Assembly (NCBI GenBank): GCA_021788565.1
Contig: JAJYKO010000240.1
Location: 1-7,554, forward strand
Direction of reading: 5' to 3'
Source of the DNA: Chloroflexota bacterium
GTDB lineage: Bacteria; Chloroflexota; UBA6077
DNA length: 7,554 bases
Shown here: positions 1 through 5,893 of the stretch, one piece after another
Position numbering within the stretch: position 1 is the first letter of the stretch
Layout: each line of letters starts with the position of its first letter
The notes under the pieces: model-generated
The model's database searches: none
What the model saw: the letters and a program-made list of their open reading frames with translations, nothing else
What the model was told of the DNA's origin: nothing
Position numbers and translations under genes: made by a program

Positions 1-262
1 CGAGAACGACGATGGTGGCTGGCTCCCCATGGGCTTCATCCGAACCGACGGCCAACTCCCGCAGCGCTTCTCGCTGCAGTTGATAGAGTTCGGCGACCGG
101 ATCACCGTGAAGCAGCTACAACTGCCGTCCTCGAACAGCTTGGACGTGGAGATTCCCAACCCCGATGGCAAGCTGCAAAAAGCCGTGCTGGTGGTCTCGG
201 CGTTGACCCGCTACACCACCCAGCCAGCCCACTACCGCTATTCCGTGGAGACGACGCCGTAG
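1..262 (+). CDS. C-terminal end of a probable secreted peptidase (immune inhibitor A-like tail), 5' partial
   Basis: The reading frame is already open at position 2 and runs 86 codons to a TAG stop, so this is the end of a gene that begins before the window; the internal ATG at 29 has no ribosome binding site and is not taken as the start. The visible part is beta-rich: it has a GGW-like turn, alternating hydrophobic strands (FSLQLIEF, KAVLVVSAL) and the closing pattern VSALTRYTTQPAHYRYSVE. A closing stretch of the form 'VSAL..TT.PA.Y.YSV' is what I recall from the C-terminal domains of immune inhibitor A-type (M6) metallopeptidases in Chloroflexota and related bacteria. The catalytic HExxH part is not in view, so the peptidase assignment is inference; it could be the last beta domain of another extracellular protein. 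The gene converges on the small minus-strand gene that follows. Confidence 0.5.
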   Translation, partial: ENDDGGWLPMGFIRTDGQLPQRFSLQLIEFGDRITVKQLQLPSSNSLDVEIPNPDGKLQKAVLVVSALTRYTTQPAHYRYSVETTP

Positions 263-305
263 AGGCGGCCGCCCAGGATGCTCAGAAGAGGCGCCTCATC
301 CTATC

Positions 306-330
306 AGCCCTGGGCTGAAGCCGCAGGGCT
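306..330. terminator. Hairpin between convergent genes, possible bidirectional terminator
   Basis: AGCCCTG (306-312) pairs perfectly with CAGGGCT (324-330), and the stem continues as GGC (313-315) with GCC (320-322) around a TGAA loop, with one bulged G at 323. This gives about 10 bp of GC-rich stem placed 44 nt after the stop of the plus-strand gene and 52 nt after the stop of the minus-strand gene. Neither side has a T tract, so intrinsic termination would be weak. A smaller inverted repeat (AGGATG 275-280, CATCCT 297-302) lies just upstream. Confidence 0.4.
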
Positions 331-381
331 AGACCTGCCCCGACGGACCTTATGCCAGTAATCCCCCATGCGAAAGGTGTC

Positions 382-633
382 TTAGCCCGTCGCGGCGTGT
401 CTGATCCGATGTGCTTTGTCCCCCAGGTTGTTACCCTCTATCTTGGCGCCTGCCCTGGCCTCCTCGGCCAGTTCTCGTGCGACCTCACCCGTCACTTCGG
501 CGACAGAGTGTGCACGCTCGCCGAGGTTCCTGCTCTGCCGCCCTGCCAGATCACGCGTTGTGCTGGGCTCGCTTCGGTAGTACCAGCGTGCTGTCAGCCA
601 TCCGACAACGGCTCCGATCAACAACCGTTTCAT
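382..633 (-). CDS. Small membrane-anchored protein with 11-residue amphipathic repeats (YtxH/LEA-like)
   Basis: This gene encodes 83 residues. The start is fixed by a strong Shine-Dalgarno (AAAGGAGA on the minus strand, about 6 nt before ATG at 633-631); an upstream ATG at 720 would add 29 residues without such a site. Residues 4-19 (LLIGAVVGWLTARWYY) form a short hydrophobic segment after a Lys-Arg pair, suggesting a membrane anchor. The rest is charged and helix-favouring. From residue 36 it divides into four 11-residue units (36-46, 47-57, 58-68, 69-79), with Ala at unit position 6 in all four, Gly at position 3 in three, and an acidic residue at position 4 in three. NLGERAH (36-42) recurs as NLGDKAH (69-75), exactly 33 residues later. 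Such hendecad periodicity is known in LEA and apolipoprotein-like amphipathic helices and in YtxH-type proteins. A stress-related membrane-surface role is inference. Confidence 0.7.
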   Translation of the reverse strand: MKRLLIGAVVGWLTARWYYRSEPSTTRDLAGRQSRNLGERAHSVAEVTGEVARELAEEARAGAKIEGNNLGDKAHRIRHAATG

Positions 634-1000
634 CAATCGTCTCCTTTCACCGGGATTTTGCGCCGGCACAGTGGAAAGCTCCGACTCTTCTCGTGCCGGA
701 CCTCGCGGTTGGATTCCCATGGAGCACTACGTGTGCCCAGGTCGCACCCACGGGGCATGGTTTGAGGATCATGTCACAGTTCGGGCGGAAGCGACGGGGA
801 GGGCGAGCCTCGTGGCGAGCGGGCACGGGACGCGAGCGAGCGCAGCGTCCCGCTCACGCGCCCTCCCACCTTGGCACGCCATCGAACTCGTGGCATGGCG
901 GGTGCGAGTTTCTTTCATCTACGGATCTCTCGAGAATCCTCGGATGCTGGAGTTTGGCTGGTGGACCAAACGAGGCTGTTCCCCCGATCGGAGAGGACAC
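634..1000. other. Intergenic region between divergent genes
   Basis: I find no convincing gene in these 367 bases. The frame upstream of the glucosidase start happens to stay open back to 671, but its translation there does not look like protein and precedes the homologous region. The stretch must contain the promoters of the divergent small membrane protein and the glucosidase; I could not identify a sigma-70-type promoter for either. It holds the large interrupted palindrome at 798-868. It also holds a short inverted repeat GTTTGG (952-957) / CCAAAC (966-971) with an 8-nt loop, which ends 19 nt before the GAGAGG ribosome binding site and could be a small leader hairpin or an operator. Confidence 0.5.
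798..868. repeat. Large interrupted palindrome upstream of the glucosidase gene
   Basis: Three nested stems are visible. The outer stem pairs GGGAGGGCG (798-806) with CGCCCTCCC (860-868), 9 bp. The middle stem pairs CGTG (812-815) with CACG (856-859). The inner stem pairs CGGGACGC (827-834) with GCGTCCCG (846-853), 8 bp, around an 11-nt loop. An alternative 7-bp stem, GAGCGGG (818-824) with CCCGCTC (850-856), competes with the inner stem. No T run follows, so it is not an obvious intrinsic terminator. It could be a leader RNA structure for the glucosidase, a REP-like dispersed repeat or a cruciform protein-binding site; the window holds only one copy. Confidence 0.55.
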
Positions 1001-2656
1001 ATGCACAGCGGAAAAAGGCGTGACCTGAGGTGGTGGCAGAAGGCGATCGTCTATCAGATCTACCCGCGATCCTTCCAGGACAGCAACGGGGACGGCATTG
1101 GCGACCTGCCCGGCATCACCTGGCGGCTGGATTACCTGCGGAGCCTCTGTGTAGATGCGATCTGGCTCTCGCCCTTCTATCCGTCCCCGATGAAAGACTT
1201 CGGGTACGACATCACAGACTATACAAGTGTGGATCCGGCTTTCGGGACGATGGAGGATTTCGATTATCTTCTCGAGGAGTCTCACCGCCGCGGTCTCAAG
1301 CTGATCGTAGACCTGGTTCCCAACCACACGTCGGATCAGCACCCATGGTTCCTCGAGAGCAGAAGCCGCCGCGACAACCCTAAGCGGAACTGGTACGTGT
1401 GGCACGACCCAGCCCGGAGTGGCGGTCCGCCCAACAACTGGTTGAGTGTCTTCGGGGGGCCGGCCTGGACCCTGGATGAACGAACGGGGCAGTACTACCT
1501 CCACCATTTCCTGAAGGAGCAGCCCGACCTGAACTTCCGGAACCAGGACGTCCTCGAGGCCGCGTTCGAGGTGATGCGCTTCTGGCTGGACAGGGGAGTC
1601 GACGGCTTCCGGGTCGACGTGATCTCACGACTGGTGGAGGACGCGGAGTTTCGGGACGAGCCTCCAAACCCCGATTGGGACGGAGTAGACCCCTACTACA
1701 GTCTGCGACATATCCATACGATCGACCTGATGGAGACCCATGAGATCGTTCGGAAGATGCGCCGCCTGACGGACAGCTACCCCGATCGGATCTTGATCGG
1801 CGAGGTCTATCTGGACAACCCCAGGCTCCTCTCCTACTACGGACCAAACCTGGACGAGTGTCACCTGCCGTTCAACTTCCAGCTAATCTCCCTTCCCTGG
1901 GCCGCCCAGGTCGTCCGGCGGGCCGTCGATACATATGAGGGGATGCTTCCCGAGGGCGCGTGGCCGAACTGGGTCCTCGGTAACCACGACCGGAATCGAG
2001 TGGCGACGAGGGTGGGAAGAGACATGGCTCGGCTCGCCAACATGCTGATTCTCACCCTGCGCGGCACGCCTACGATCTACTACGGTGAAGAGATCGGGAT
2101 GGAGAACGTGGAGATCCCGCCGGAGTATGTGCAGGATCCCACCGCGAGGTTGCAGCCCGAAATCGCGCACGTCATAGGTCGGGACCCCGTGCGCACGCCG
2201 ATGCAGTGGGACCGCGGCCCGAACTCCGGCTTCGCGCCGCCGGGGTCGATGCCCTGGCTGCCTCTGGCTTCAGACTACCCCGTGACCAACGTTGCGTCCG
2301 AGGACAAGGACCCGTCTTCGATCCTCGCCCTCAACCGCAAGCTGGCGTGTCTGCGGCGGGAGGAGCCGTCTCTACATGGGGGCGACTACACCTCCCTGGA
2401 CCTGGGGGCGGATGAGGTATACGCATATTTGCGCTCTCTTCCAGGGGCCGACCGGTTCCTGATAGTCCTGAACTTCGATTCGGACCCCCATGTGCTTGGT
2501 TTGGGCCACCTCTCGGCGGGTGCGTCGGTAGAGGTGGACACGGACATGCAGCGCACGGGCCCGGTGGAGTGGCCTGACCTGCGGGTTGCCCCTAGGGAAG
2601 GGCTCGTGCTCCGTCTCTTCAATCGTAGTAACGGCCGCCACAGGAAGCTGCCCTAG
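1001..2656 (+). CDS. GH13 alpha-glucosidase (oligo-1,6-/maltase-type, GH13_30-like)
   Basis: This is a complete 551-residue retaining alpha-glucosidase that releases glucose from the non-reducing end of short alpha-glucans. The ATG at 1001 is preceded by GGAGAGG at a 4-nt spacing, and family similarity (WWQKAIVYQIYPRSF) begins about ten residues in. The (beta/alpha)8 domain shows the calcium-type loop D27-D35 (DSNGDGIGD), region I DLVPNH (104-109), region V QPDLNF (174-179), region II GFRVDV with nucleophile D206, region III IGEVY with acid/base E268, and region IV GNHD with transition-state stabiliser D330. The HLPFNFQL stretch and the WVLGNHD motif resemble subfamily GH13_30. A beta C-terminal domain follows from about residue 460. 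Val207 next to the nucleophile is the residue linked in this family to acceptance of alpha-1,6 bonds, so isomaltose-type substrates are possible. There is no signal peptide, so it should be cytoplasmic. No sugar transporter or regulator gene is adjacent. The length is usual for the family. Confidence 0.93.
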   Translation: MHSGKRRDLRWWQKAIVYQIYPRSFQDSNGDGIGDLPGITWRLDYLRSLCVDAIWLSPFYPSPMKDFGYDITDYTSVDPAFGTMEDFDYLLEESHRRGLKLIVDLVPNHTSDQHPWFLESRSRRDNPKRNWYVWHDPARSGGPPNNWLSVFGGPAWTLDERTGQYYLHHFLKEQPDLNFRNQDVLEAAFEVMRFWLDRGVDGFRVDVISRLVEDAEFRDEPPNPDWDGVDPYYSLRHIHTIDLMETHEIVRKMRRLTDSYPDRILIGEVYLDNPRLLSYYGPNLDECHLPFNFQLISLPWAAQVVRRAVDTYEGMLPEGAWPNWVLGNHDRNRVATRVGRDMARLANMLILTLRGTPTIYYGEEIGMENVEIPPEYVQDPTARLQPEIAHVIGRDPVRTPMQWDRGPNSGFAPPGSMPWLPLASDYPVTNVASEDKDPSSILALNRKLACLRREEPSLHGGDYTSLDLGADEVYAYLRSLPGADRFLIVLNFDSDPHVLGLGHLSAGASVEVDTDMQRTGPVEWPDLRVAPREGLVLRLFNRSNGRHRKLP

Positions 2657-2773
2657 AAAATCGATCTGAAACGAGGGCGAGCCGATGGGATTCCGAGTCG
2701 AGGCGTCACGTCCCTGCGTGCGCTCTTACCGCGCCGACGATTTCAAGCTGCCGCGGGACGGAGCCTCATCAGC

Positions 2774-2795
2774 CTGATTAGGCCATGTTAATCAG
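2774..2795. promoter_or_regulatory. AT-rich inverted repeat, candidate operator
   Basis: CTGATTA (2774-2780) and TAATCAG (2789-2795) form a perfect 7-8-7 inverted repeat that ends 10 bases before the predicted -35 element. It is strikingly AT-rich for this DNA, and its A-T pairs would make a poor RNA hairpin, so a dimeric transcription-factor site is the better reading. The preceding stretch 2657-2773, after the glucosidase stop, shows no good terminator and only a doubtful 30-codon ORF at 2685-2777. Confidence 0.4.
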
Positions 2796-2805
2796 ATTAT
2801 AGGGG

Positions 2806-2834
2806 TTGTATGTCACGCCATCCTGTGCTAGATT
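2806..2834 (+). promoter_or_regulatory. Predicted sigma-70-type promoter of the yhbH-spoVR operon
   Basis: The -35 element is TTGTAT (2806-2811) and the -10 is TAGATT (2829-2834), with a 17-nt spacer. A TG at 2826-2827 gives an extended -10 (TGC-TAGATT), which would compensate for the weak -35. Transcription would start near 2841, which coincides with the 5' edge of the structured leader. The -35 matches consensus at 3 of 6 positions and the -10 at 4 of 6. Confidence 0.45.
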
Positions 2835-2841
2835 GCTTTGG

Positions 2842-3058
2842 ACGAAGCACTCGAGCCCGACACAGATGGCGGCCGATCGCGGGAAGACAAAGAGGCGGCT
2901 CGAAAGGCGCTTGTTAGCTTCGTGTGGTGGCCACCTGGAGTACCGATCCGGATAGGACAGGTGGCCTGTGTGCTTTTCTGAGGAGCGGTACTGCGAGCCG
3001 CGTACGAGGGAGTTGCTCAACCACGCAGGCCAGCCCCTCTACAGGTGAGGTGCCGAAG
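2842..3058 (+). promoter_or_regulatory. Structured 5' leader of yhbH, candidate cis-regulatory RNA
   Basis: This leader has three elements. A closing stem pairs ACGAAGC (2842-2848) with GCTTCGT (2917-2923) and contains a second stem, CGAGCC (2852-2857) with GGCTCG (2897-2902). A hairpin with a perfect 9-bp stem follows, GGCCACCTG (2929-2937) with CAGGTGGCC (2958-2966), and a CTTTTCT stretch comes a few bases later (2973-2979). The ribosome binding site AGGTGAGG is at 3043-3050, 8 nt before the ATG at 3059. ACAGGTG occurs both in the hairpin 3' arm (2957-2963) and over the ribosome binding site (3041-3047), so CACCTG (2932-2937) can pair with either copy. No known riboswitch class is recognised. 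The pairing is read from sequence only; the switching role is inference. Confidence 0.4.
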
Positions 3059-4267
3059 ATGAACTCCAAGCTCTTCCACTTCACGCTGACCAGCGAGCCC
3101 TGGGACTTCCACCACCGCTCCCGCAGGGACGTCCTGCGCCACAATCAGCGGGTCCGCCAGGCCATGAAAGCCAACCTGGCCGAGATCATCAGCCACGAGG
3201 ACATCGTCACCTCCGATGGGTCCAAGCTGGTCAAGGTCCCCATCCGAGGCATTGAGCTTCCCCGCTTCCGCTTCGACCCCTACCAGGACCGTCACGTGGG
3301 GCAGGGAGACGAGGCCTCAAGGGACCAGACTTCCTCCCGCACTCTCCCCGGTACCGAGATCGGTCGCGCCAGGGCCTCGTCGGGCAAGGAGGCGGGACAG
3401 GAGCCGGGCTTCGACTACTACGAGGCCGAGATCACCGTGGACGATCTGATCGACCTCGCCTTCGAGGATCTTGACCTGCCCGACCTGGAGGAGAAGGGCA
3501 AGGAGGAGATCGCCGTAACCTCCGTCCGCTACGACACGATCCGCAGAGTCGGTCCCCAGGCCAACCTGGATGCTCGGAGGACCCTGATAGAGGCCTACAA
3601 GCGCAACGCCCGCATGGGCAGCCCAAACTGGGATATCGATCCCACGCAGGACCCCCGATACCGCAGCTGGGAGGAGACCACCGAGCCGAGACGTAACGCT
3701 GTCGTCTTCGCCATGCGGGATGTCTCGGGCAGCATCGGGGACTTCGAGGCCTACCTCTGCCGCACCTTCTACACCTGGATGGTCCGCTTCCTGAGGCGGC
3801 GCTACGCGGGGGTGCAGGTGGTCTTCATCACATGCCATACCGAGGCCAAGGAGGTGGATGAAGAGACCTTCTTCCATCAGGGAGGCACAGGGGGCACCCG
3901 CATGAGCTCCGCGTACTCCCTGGCACTGGAGATCATAGCCCAGCGCTTTGACCCGTCGATTTGGAACATCTATCCCTTCCTGTTCTCCGACGGATACAAC
4001 TGGGACGACGAGGCCTGCCTGCCTCTGGTTAGGAGGCTCATCGAGGCGAGCAACCTTGTGGGGTACGGGGAGGTCACCCACTACGGACACTGGGCCGAGG
4101 TGACCCGACTGGAGGCCATGGAGTCGTGGGCTCCTCTGGGTGCGCTCTATGCCAGGGCCTTCTCCAACGAGTCACGTTTCGTGATGGTGCAGATCGGCCA
4201 CCGCGACGACGTCTGGCCGGCGCTCAGACAGTTCATGGCCCAGCGCCACAAGGAGCTTGCACGATGA
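3059..4267 (+). CDS. yhbH: YhbH/YeaH family protein (DUF444) with von Willebrand A domain
   Basis: This gene encodes 402 residues, close to the usual 390-430 for the family. The start is set by AGGTGAGG 8 nt upstream and by the conserved opening; the frame stays open further upstream but without a site. The N-terminal part (1-75) carries the family pattern RHNQRVRQAMKANL and VKVPIRGIELPRFRFDP. A flexible Gly/Ser-rich linker (about 81-118) leads into an acidic helical stretch (122-150). The C-terminal half is a von Willebrand A fold with an intact metal-ion-dependent adhesion site: DVSGS (D221, S223, S225), a Thr in GGTGGT (probably T280) and FSDG (D311). In Bacillus and enterobacteria the family works with the SpoVR protein and the PrkA AAA+/kinase-like protein in sporulation, stationary phase or starvation. 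The exact biochemical role is unknown, and metal-dependent protein binding is the likely activity. It is translationally coupled to spoVR by an ATGA overlap. Confidence 0.93.
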   Translation: MNSKLFHFTLTSEPWDFHHRSRRDVLRHNQRVRQAMKANLAEIISHEDIVTSDGSKLVKVPIRGIELPRFRFDPYQDRHVGQGDEASRDQTSSRTLPGTEIGRARASSGKEAGQEPGFDYYEAEITVDDLIDLAFEDLDLPDLEEKGKEEIAVTSVRYDTIRRVGPQANLDARRTLIEAYKRNARMGSPNWDIDPTQDPRYRSWEETTEPRRNAVVFAMRDVSGSIGDFEAYLCRTFYTWMVRFLRRRYAGVQVVFITCHTEAKEVDEETFFHQGGTGGTRMSSAYSLALEIIAQRFDPSIWNIYPFLFSDGYNWDDEACLPLVRRLIEASNLVGYGEVTHYGHWAEVTRLEAMESWAPLGALYARAFSNESRFVMVQIGHRDDVWPALRQFMAQRHKELAR

Positions 4268-5712
4268 CACCCGAGGAGCATGCTGCTCTCGAAGAGGCAA
4301 TTGAAATTCTCGCAGGTGTCGCCCGCGGGCTCGGTCTTCAACCTCCTGAGGTGCTGTTCGAGGCCGTGCCGGCAGAGGCGATGTACGAGCTTGCCGCCTA
4401 CCACTTCCCTGCCCGATTTCCCCACTGGACCCACGGGGCTCAGTACCACCGTCAGAAGACCCGCTACGACTACGGACTGGAGAGGATATACGAACTGGTC
4501 CTGAACACTGATCCCTGCCGCGCCTACCTCCTCGAGACCAACAGCCTCATCGAGCAGAAGCTGGTGGTTGCCCACGTCCTGGCCCACGCCGACTTCTTCC
4601 GCCGCAACATCTACTTCCGAGAGTCGAATCGGCAGATGGACGAGAGCGCGAGACTTCACGCGGAGACGGTCCAACAGCTCGAGCGGGAGGAGGGAGTCGA
4701 GGCGGTGGAAGAGACGCTAGACGCAGCCCTATCCATCGCCCTCCACGTGGACCCCACCTCCACCCTCTTTCGGCGAAAGGGTTCTGAGGAGTATGAGCAC
4801 GAGAGGCTACACCCATCCGAGGAGCCGATGTCAGAGTACGACGATCTGTGGCACCTCTCGGCGAGAGGGGCCGAGCAAAGGCCGGGGGAGCGGCGGAGCC
4901 CGCCAGAGCCCGAGCGAGACCTGCTGCGCTTCCTGGCCGAGGCCTCGCCCAAGCTGGAGGGCTGGCAGCGAACCCTCCTCCACATCGTCCGCGAGGAGTG
5001 GCTCTACTTCTACCCCAACATGCGCACGAAGGTGATGAACGAGGGGTACGCCGCATTCTGGCACGAGCGAATCCTGGAGCACGCCCCCCTCACTCCGGAC
5101 GAGCACGTGCGCTTCCGGCAGCTCCACGCGTCTCTGGTTTCCCAGGGCCACCGCTTCGCTATCAATCCGTACGGGGTCGGCTACAAGCTGTGGCGAGATA
5201 TCGAGCGCCGCTGGCAGGAACCCGAGGAGGAGAGGACCTGGTACGGCGAGCCCTTCAGACGGCGGGGGGGCGAGGGGTTGGCAAAGCTCTTCGCCGTGGC
5301 CGCCGAGTACCGGGACGCCGACTTCGTCCGGGCCTTCCTGACGGAAGAACTGGTGGACGAGATGGACCTCTATCTCTATGCCTTCGAGGGAGACGTCAAG
5401 CGGGCAGACGGTTCCTGGAAGGTGCAGGACTCCGGCTGGGAGGAGGTGCGGGCAGCCCTTGTGGAGGAACTCAGCGGCCTGGGTGTCCCCTCGATCCTGG
5501 TGATGGACGCCGATTACCGACACCAAGGGGAGCTCTTTCTTGCCCACGACTCCAACAGCGACCGAAAGCCCCTGGACCTGGACTACGCCCACCGAACCCT
5601 GGTCCACATTCATCGCCTCTGGGGTAGGCCGGTGCACCTGGAGACCATGGTCGGATCGAAGCCCACCGTACTCAGCTTTAACGGAATCGCCCTGGTTCAG
5701 CAGAGGGCGTGA
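4264..5712 (+). CDS. spoVR: SpoVR family protein
   Basis: This gene encodes 482 residues, matching the 470-510 typical of SpoVR/YcgB. The ATG overlaps the yhbH stop (ATGA), and AAGGAG near 4250-4255 inside yhbH serves as its ribosome binding site. Family landmarks in order are: FPHWTHGAQYHRQKTRYDYG (52-71), the NTDPCRAYLLETNSLIEQKL block (81-100), VAHVLAHADFF with H104 and H108 (102-112), REEWLYFYPNMRTKVMNEGY and its AAFWH continuation (243-267), NPYGVGYKLWRDI (301-313), and the C-terminal LVHIHRLWGRPVHLET (446-461). It is a soluble cytoplasmic protein with a charged, less conserved insert around 180-215. SpoVR is needed for normal spore cortex in Bacillus subtilis, but homologues occur widely in non-spore-formers with stress-related expression, so a sporulating host cannot be concluded. 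Its tight coupling with yhbH suggests that the products act together in fixed stoichiometry. The enzymatic activity, if any, is unknown. Confidence 0.95.
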   Translation: MTPEEHAALEEAIEILAGVARGLGLQPPEVLFEAVPAEAMYELAAYHFPARFPHWTHGAQYHRQKTRYDYGLERIYELVLNTDPCRAYLLETNSLIEQKLVVAHVLAHADFFRRNIYFRESNRQMDESARLHAETVQQLEREEGVEAVEETLDAALSIALHVDPTSTLFRRKGSEEYEHERLHPSEEPMSEYDDLWHLSARGAEQRPGERRSPPEPERDLLRFLAEASPKLEGWQRTLLHIVREEWLYFYPNMRTKVMNEGYAAFWHERILEHAPLTPDEHVRFRQLHASLVSQGHRFAINPYGVGYKLWRDIERRWQEPEEERTWYGEPFRRRGGEGLAKLFAVAAEYRDADFVRAFLTEELVDEMDLYLYAFEGDVKRADGSWKVQDSGWEEVRAALVEELSGLGVPSILVMDADYRHQGELFLAHDSNSDRKPLDLDYAHRTLVHIHRLWGRPVHLETMVGSKPTVLSFNGIALVQQRA

Positions 5713-5725
5713 CGGGCGGTGGACG

Positions 5726-5848
5726 ATGCCCAGACCAGCAGCAGGCCAGGATGCCGGCACAGCCTGGTACATGGGCAACACGACCCAGGTTGATGATTCC
5801 GGTTCGCGCTTCTTCCAGGAGAGTGGAGAAGAGGCCAGCCCAAGTTAG
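5726..5848 (+). CDS. Possible 40-residue small ORF after spoVR
   Basis: An ATG 13 nt after the spoVR stop opens 40 codons that end at TAG 5846-5848, inside the 5' arm of the hairpin before uspA. The product would be hydrophilic and acidic in its second half (VDDSGSRFFQESGEEASPS), with no membrane segment or recognisable motif. The only upstream purine run is GGGCGGTGG, a weak ribosome binding site. The same frame also runs through spoVR as a shadow frame, so its openness is not strong evidence. It may well be non-coding. Confidence 0.2.
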   Translation: MPRPAAGQDAGTAWYMGNTTQVDDSGSRFFQESGEEASPS

Positions 5849-5879
5849 CGACAGCTAACCGGGATGGCCTTTGTGCTTT
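5833..5879 (+). terminator. Strong hairpin with T-rich tail between spoVR and uspA
   Basis: GTTAGC (5844-5849) pairs with GCTAAC (5854-5859) around a GACA tetraloop. The stem extends through CCC (5839-5841) with GGG (5861-5863) and GGCCA (5833-5837) with TGGCC (5865-5869), giving about 14 bp with two small internal loops. TTT (5870-5872) and a second TTT (5877-5879) follow. This looks like an intrinsic terminator of yhbH-spoVR, but it ends only a few bases before the uspA ribosome binding site, leaving no room for a separate promoter between them. It may therefore act as a partial terminator, an attenuator or an mRNA-stabilising stem. Confidence 0.6.
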
Positions 5880-5893
5880 GAAGGAGGGCGGAA

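Noticed and set aside
940..980. Resemblance to a T-box antiterminator (GGTGGACC) upstream of the glucosidase
   Set aside because: The conserved T-box core has an extra base between GG and ACC, no specifier stem or terminator is visible, and the downstream gene is not an amino-acid or aminoacyl-tRNA gene.
671..1000. N-terminal extension of the glucosidase by 110 residues
   Set aside because: The open frame continues upstream, but there is no ribosome binding site at 671, the translation is Arg/Ser-rich and atypical, the palindrome lies inside it, and homology begins after 1001.
3317..4090. 257-codon minus-strand ORF opposite yhbH
   Set aside because: It is a shadow of yhbH, whose metal-site motifs are on the plus strand; no ribosome binding site or recognisable product was found.
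4831..5781. 316-codon minus-strand ORF opposite spoVR
   Set aside because: It is the mirror of a high-GC coding frame; spoVR on the plus strand has clear family motifs throughout.
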